From NCBI GenBank assembly GCA_965261195.1, contig OZ253455.1, positions 2,232,001 through 2,296,000 on the forward strand: DNA of 64,000 bases. The letters run 5' to 3'. Position numbers and translations under genes: made by a program. Shown here piece by piece: positions 60,474 through 64,000 of the stretch. This DNA is from Bin87 sp965261195 (GTDB lineage Bacteria; Chloroflexota; Dehalococcoidia; Lucifugimonadales; UBA3495). Within the stretch, counting starts at the first letter, position 1. Every line of letters begins with the position of its first letter. The notes below the pieces were generated by a model. That model saw only the letters and a list, made by a program, of their open reading frames with translations, had not been told where the DNA came from and did no database searches.

Positions 60474-60938
60474 ATGGCAACTATGATTGATGGCGAGTCC
60501 TATCTGGGCAAGGTGATGATCCGCCCGCTGAGCAAGACCGGCGACGTGACGCTGTATTGCTGGCCCATGCGCTGCCTGAAGGCCAAGTTTGGCGGCCCCA
60601 CCTTTGGCGTGGACGTGCAGGGCGTGGAGATCGTTCGTTTCGACCCCCATGGGTCGCGCGGCCACTGGCACAAGGGTGGCTACGACAAGCTGGGCGCCGG
60701 CGGCTCCCACGTCGATTTCCCCGAAGGCGTCTCCGAGAGCCAGGCGCAGGTTGCCTGGTCGCTGGAACAGGTTCGCGAGCAATCCGCCGCGCTGCTGGCC
60801 GAGGCTGGCTACACCGACGCCGCCGCCGGCCTGGACGCTGCGCTGCTGCAGGCTGCCACCGCCGACGTGGTTGCCCACCTGGACGCCCACAACGGCATCA
60901 TGGCCGAGGCCATTCAGAAGGACCTGGTCACAGCTTAG
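60474..60938 (+). CDS. Conserved hypothetical protein, paralogue of 35285-35728
   Basis: A 154-aa protein with IVRFDPHGSRGHWHKGGYDKLGAGGSHVDFPEGVSESQAQVAWSLEQVREQSAALLAEAG. The VRFD..(10)..HWH/HYH loop and following helix are shared with the 35285 product. Function is not known; the His-rich loop may bind metal. GGAGG precedes ATG at 60474 with 8-nt spacing. It stands alone between argD and a VapBC pair. Confidence 0.6.
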   Translation: MATMIDGESYLGKVMIRPLSKTGDVTLYCWPMRCLKAKFGGPTFGVDVQGVEIVRFDPHGSRGHWHKGGYDKLGAGGSHVDFPEGVSESQAQVAWSLEQVREQSAALLAEAGYTDAAAGLDAALLQAATADVVAHLDAHNGIMAEAIQKDLVTA

Positions 60939-61065
60939 GTCAACCGTTTGCACCAAAGCGAGAGTAGGGGCGGCCTGGCGGTCGCCCCTACGGCGTTTCA
61001 GCCTGCTGCGTGAGGTTGCCCGGGCAGTCAACCGGGCGAGTCGGTGGCCTGGTGGCTGTCCCGTG

Positions 61066-61500
61066 TCACACCGGCATCAGAGGATTACGCCAGCGAAGGC
61101 CAGGGAAGCGGCTGAAGTCGGTATCGTTGGAGTGCAACTCAGCCTGGTACTCCATCGCCAGCGTTGCGATGTGGCAGTCGGTAACCAGGTTAGCCCCCAT
61201 ACCGACGGCGGCGAGATTGCGTCGGAAGTAAGTGAGGTGCTCGACCCCGGGGTTGATAGGGATGACGTGGGGATATGCGAACCATTCCAGTATGTAATCG
61301 ACGGCTTGGGTGGCGTTCACCGGGCGAGTCAACACCCTGGGGTGGGTCAGGAGCCTGACAAAACCGGTTGACACGACCCAGGGGACACCCACCCTTTCGG
61401 TACCGTTCACCGCTCCCTCCCACCACAGTCGCGCGGGCTCGTGGAATTGAGCCTCGTCGTTGTAAGCATAAACGAGCAGGTTGACGTCGGGGATGATCAA
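61066..61500 (-). CDS. vapC: VapC-type PIN-domain toxin
   Basis: A 144-aa PIN protein: IIPDVNLLVYAYNDEAQFHEPA (first acidic site), TGFVRLLTHPRV (Glu/Thr region), GANLVTDCHIATLAMEYQAELHSNDTDFSRFPGL (remaining acidic residues). It would cleave RNA. The start is TTG at 61500, 2 nt after the antitoxin stop. The PIN residues D, D/E and D are present. Confidence 0.87.
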   Translation of the reverse strand: MIIPDVNLLVYAYNDEAQFHEPARLWWEGAVNGTERVGVPWVVSTGFVRLLTHPRVLTRPVNATQAVDYILEWFAYPHVIPINPGVEHLTYFRRNLAAVGMGANLVTDCHIATLAMEYQAELHSNDTDFSRFPGLRWRNPLMPV

Positions 61501-61502
61501 GA

Positions 61503-61757
61503 TCAGTCCCCAGCGCCGCGGTCCTCGGCCTGCATTTGGTCATTCAGTTGATTCAATCGCAACGGATCCACTCCTGACACGAACCCGCTGTTGTGCGGAG
61601 TCAACTGGAACCGTGGGAGATTGGGGATCTCGACGTCCTGGGACAAGCCCCGTCGTATTGCGTCGTTCACGACTTGCTTAAAGGCCAGCTCCAGCAGGCG
61701 CGCTCGCTCCACGAGGGCGTCCGCCAAATCATCATCCAACGTCAATGTGGTTCTCAT
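61503..61757 (-). CDS. vapB: VapB-type ribbon-helix-helix antitoxin
   Basis: An 84-aa protein: MRTTLTLDDDLADALVERARLLELAFKQVVNDAIRRGL is the RHH DNA-binding region. The C-terminal part (VEIPNLPRFQLTPHNSG) would bind the toxin. It precedes the PIN toxin by 2 nt and would autorepress the pair. Confidence 0.85.
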   Translation of the reverse strand: MRTTLTLDDDLADALVERARLLELAFKQVVNDAIRRGLSQDVEIPNLPRFQLTPHNSGFVSGVDPLRLNQLNDQMQAEDRGAGD

Positions 61758-61832
61758 GTAAACATCATAGTGCTTACAATGGGGGACGTACAGATGCGTA
61801 CTTTGCGAAACGGTGTCCCAATGGGGATTTCG

Positions 61833-62675
61833 TTACGGAGTAATCCGCGTGCCGATGGCCTTGCCGTTGATGCAATCCATTAGGGCGCCGGGCGCGCGGC
61901 CGTCAATGATGTGGGCGCTGGGCACGGCGTGGTCGGCGATGGCCGCGAGGCAGGCATCGAGCTTGGGCAGCATCCCGCCGCGCGCCACACCGGAGTTGCG
62001 CAACGACACGGCGCTGCGGGCGTTCAGACGCGGAATGACGCGCCCGCCGTTGTCCATCACACCGGCCACGTCGGTCAGGAAGATAATCCGCTCGGCCTCC
62101 AGGGCGTGGGCCAGCGCGCCGGCCGCCGTGTCGCCGTTCACGTTGAGCGGTTGGCCGGCGTGGTCGCTGCCTTCCGTAACATCCACGGCAATGGGCGAAA
62201 TCATGGGGATAAACCCGGCGGCGACGATGGCGTTGACCGGTGTGGTGTCCACTCGGGCAATCTCACCCACGTAACCCAGCTCGGGGTTGGCAACCCACGC
62301 CTGCAGCATACAGCCGTCCATCCCGCTGAGGCCGATGGTCGGTGCGCCCAGGCTCTGCATGTGAGCGGTCAGTTCCTTGTTCACCAACCCGCCCAGCACG
62401 GCCACCACGATTTCCAGCGACGGCGCATCGGTTACGCGCAGGCCGTTGACGAAGTTGGGGGCCAAATTCTGCCGCCGCATCCATTCGCTGATGACGTTGC
62501 CGCCGCCGTGCACGATGACGATGGGCCGGCCCGCAGCGTGCAGGGACGCCAAATCCTGTAGCGAGGTATCGTTACCGCCCAGCGTGCTGCCGCCGATTTT
62601 AACGACGATGGGTTGTTGTGCAGGCAGTGGCGACACGGTGGCGGCGCTCAACGGCGTAAGGGTTTTCACCCTCAA
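61833..62675 (-). CDS. argB: Acetylglutamate kinase
   Basis: A 280-aa amino acid kinase: VVKIGGSTLGGNDTSLQDLASLHAAGRPIVIVHGGGNVISEWM (Lys and HGGG phosphate-binding loop), NKELTAHMQSLGAPTIGLSGMDGCML, PLNVNGDTAAGALAHALEAERIIFLTDVAGVMDNGG and ARGGMLPKLDACLAAI are typical NAGK motifs. It phosphorylates N-acetylglutamate in arginine biosynthesis. The start is uncertain: TTG 62675 and GTG 62669 both lie in a dispersed CTCTCCC repeat, and no ATG is close. The conserved part starts at PIVVKIGG. Confidence 0.94.
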   Translation of the reverse strand: MRVKTLTPLSAATVSPLPAQQPIVVKIGGSTLGGNDTSLQDLASLHAAGRPIVIVHGGGNVISEWMRRQNLAPNFVNGLRVTDAPSLEIVVAVLGGLVNKELTAHMQSLGAPTIGLSGMDGCMLQAWVANPELGYVGEIARVDTTPVNAIVAAGFIPMISPIAVDVTEGSDHAGQPLNVNGDTAAGALAHALEAERIIFLTDVAGVMDNGGRVIPRLNARSAVSLRNSGVARGGMLPKLDACLAAIADHAVPSAHIIDGRAPGALMDCINGKAIGTRITP

Positions 62676-62852
62676 CCTAACCCTCTCCCATCAAGGGAGA
62701 GGGGAGTAGTAATCCGAGTGTCCTGTATTCTTAGTTCGTCGCATTATTCCGAGGCTTTCCAAAAGGACAGGGAAACGGATTCTTGCTTCAAGCAGAGTGA
62801 CAAATCGGCGTAGGTCGTCCCTTTATTCCCAATGAACTACGGATACACCACA

Positions 62853-64000
62853 CTAGGTTATGGCCGCAAATCTTAGCCACTGTCGCTGCCAATTGAGCAA
62901 TTGATCTTGACTCTGCCGGGTTGAAAACACCCGAGACGATTGAGCCTCTCTAAACCAAGAGACCCAATCATTCTTCACTTCTTGGGGAACACGGTCGATA
63001 CCATGTTCTTCCGCATAACGAATTAGTGAGGTGAAAAACGTCGTAAATGGATGTTCTCTGGATCCCCATTCCGCGAAATTCTTAGCATTAGCGAGGTTTT
63101 TTATTCCCTCGCGCAAATCACCAGTCGATCCCCTCGTGACCGCGGTACGCAACAAAACGGTCCCCAAAGTATTGAACCCAAAGGAATGACGATGCACTTG
63201 GATGGACCGTTCCGCATATGATCTCGCAGTTTCATGTTGACCGTATCTGGATTCGAACAGTGCCCGTTGATCCCAATATCGGCCATTCCAATCGTAATAT
63301 GACCGGAGCTCGTCATACCATTTTCGGCCCTCATTCTCACCAGCAATTCGAGCGATAAGATCTTGGTTCATTAGGTATCTGACGATACGATATTCCCTAG
63401 TGCCCGTACGCATGGCTCGTTCGTCGATGTGCGGTGCCAAAACTTTTGAAAGCGACAAGCACACATCCGACCTGACTTCAACCGGCAATGTGCCGACTGC
63501 CAGATTCGCGGTGATGCGGTGCGGAGGCCGTATCCCGATCCTAGTCAGCACCAGTGCGCCGGCGCATTCATTATTGATCAACGCCACAAAATCCTTGGGC
63601 GCGACATCCGCGAAGTTCGCGGCGATACCAGTCGGAATCGGGATGCCCTGCTCGTAGCATATGCACGCTGCCGCATATAACCTTCTCAGCCCTTCAGAAG
63701 GCAGACCCTGATATATTTGTTTGACGGTTTCCCGAAAACCGGATCCCCCCTCAAGCTCCGCCATGGCGTCAAATAAACTGCGATTGGCATACCCCGCAAA
63801 ATAATTCCGTTGGTCGTCCCGGTCCCACCGAGTGATTCGACCAAGCCGTCCGCGGCTGTGCAACTTGTCAATGATGCGTTCTATATCCTCATCACTCAAT
63901 CGGCCGTACCATTGGGCTTGGCTAAGATTCAGGTATTGTGGATCAATTCGATCGCCAATGATGGGATGCCGTACTGAACGGTCAGAGCCAACGAGCAACA
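62853..64000 (-). CDS. C-terminal part of a large NTPase-like protein (runs off window)
   Basis: The frame is open past the window edge; the visible 381 aa are the C-terminal end. LSQAQWYGRLSDEDIERIIDKLHSRGRLGRITRWDRDD..YFAGYANRSLFDAMAELEGG.FRETVKQIYQGL resembles the region after the NTPase in STAND/P-loop proteins with SIR2 or similar effectors in antiviral systems. The rest is helical with TPR-like repeats (ALFESRYGQHETARSYAERSIQVHRHSFGFNTLGTVLL). Codon use is less GC-rich than neighbours. The NTPase itself is beyond the window. The assignment as a defence protein is tentative. Confidence 0.5.
   Translation of the reverse strand, partial: LLVGSDRSVRHPIIGDRIDPQYLNLSQAQWYGRLSDEDIERIIDKLHSRGRLGRITRWDRDDQRNYFAGYANRSLFDAMAELEGGSGFRETVKQIYQGLPSEGLRRLYAAACICYEQGIPIPTGIAANFADVAPKDFVALINNECAGALVLTRIGIRPPHRITANLAVGTLPVEVRSDVCLSLSKVLAPHIDERAMRTGTREYRIVRYLMNQDLIARIAGENEGRKWYDELRSYYDWNGRYWDQRALFESRYGQHETARSYAERSIQVHRHSFGFNTLGTVLLRTAVTRGSTGDLREGIKNLANAKNFAEWGSREHPFTTFFTSLIRYAEEHGIDRVPQEVKNDWVSWFREAQSSRVFSTRQSQDQLLNWQRQWLRFAAIT

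Overview
The window is a GC-rich (roughly 60%) bacterial chromosome segment. Its content is typical of marine or sponge-associated Chloroflexota of the SAR202 / Dehalococcoidia type: four luciferase-like flavin monooxygenases, several SDRs, family III CoA-transferases, beta-propeller lactonase-like proteins, many alpha/beta hydrolases, Uma2-family nucleases, lipoproteins with Thr-Pro-rich linkers and small dispersed palindromic repeats. This placement is an inference from gene content; no rRNA is present to confirm it. The only RNA gene found is tRNA-Arg(CCU) at 34684-34757.

Left part (1-6.3 kb): the tail of a Trm112-like protein, then a minus-strand operon encoding a predicted selenoprotein of the UGSC family with an in-frame TGA read as Sec, a HEPN/PaREP1-like protein and a conserved companion of the UGSC protein. 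A coiled-coil repeat protein, a lipoprotein and an NHL propeller follow. From 6.2 to 31 kb lies a catabolic, xenobiotic-type region: luciferase-like monooxygenases, enoyl-CoA hydratase, nitroreductase, a second predicted selenoprotein (12856-14577) in which the UGSC domain and the companion domain are one polypeptide, two acetyl-xylan-esterase-like proteins, alpha/beta hydrolases, a lactonase, a PPOX-type flavoprotein, a Gfo/Idh/MocA oxidoreductase and an amidohydrolase. The split and fused UGSC arrangements are the most notable content, and a hairpin at the right distance for a bacterial SECIS follows each TGA.

Middle part (31-46 kb): an IS30 remnant, a tandem-domain CaiB/BaiF protein, tRNA-Arg, a HigBA-like pair, an intact IS66-type element with an 8-bp target duplication, a cupin, an alpha/beta hydrolase, two Uma2 proteins, a DUF2283-type pair, a monooxygenase and a pentapeptide/TIR-like protein. 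Right part (46-64 kb): aquaporin, gamma-glutamyltransferase, a DUF5615/DUF433 toxin-antitoxin-like locus split by an intact IS5-family element, two near-identical SDRs, two more Uma2 proteins, a class I aminotransferase, and arginine biosynthesis genes argG, argD and argB interspersed with small toxin-antitoxin-like pairs. The last gene, which runs off the window, resembles the C-terminal half of a large NTPase-type protein.

Mobile DNA is abundant. Besides IS701 (decayed), IS30 (decayed), IS66 (intact) and IS5 (intact), there are two families of MITE-like short elements. One has CAGGG-YC-WTTC termini and 9-10 bp target duplications (four copies). The other has ACCCACTTT termini and a TCATTGCGAG core. 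In at least two places a short copy of a gene's 3' end lies beyond an inserted accessory cassette.
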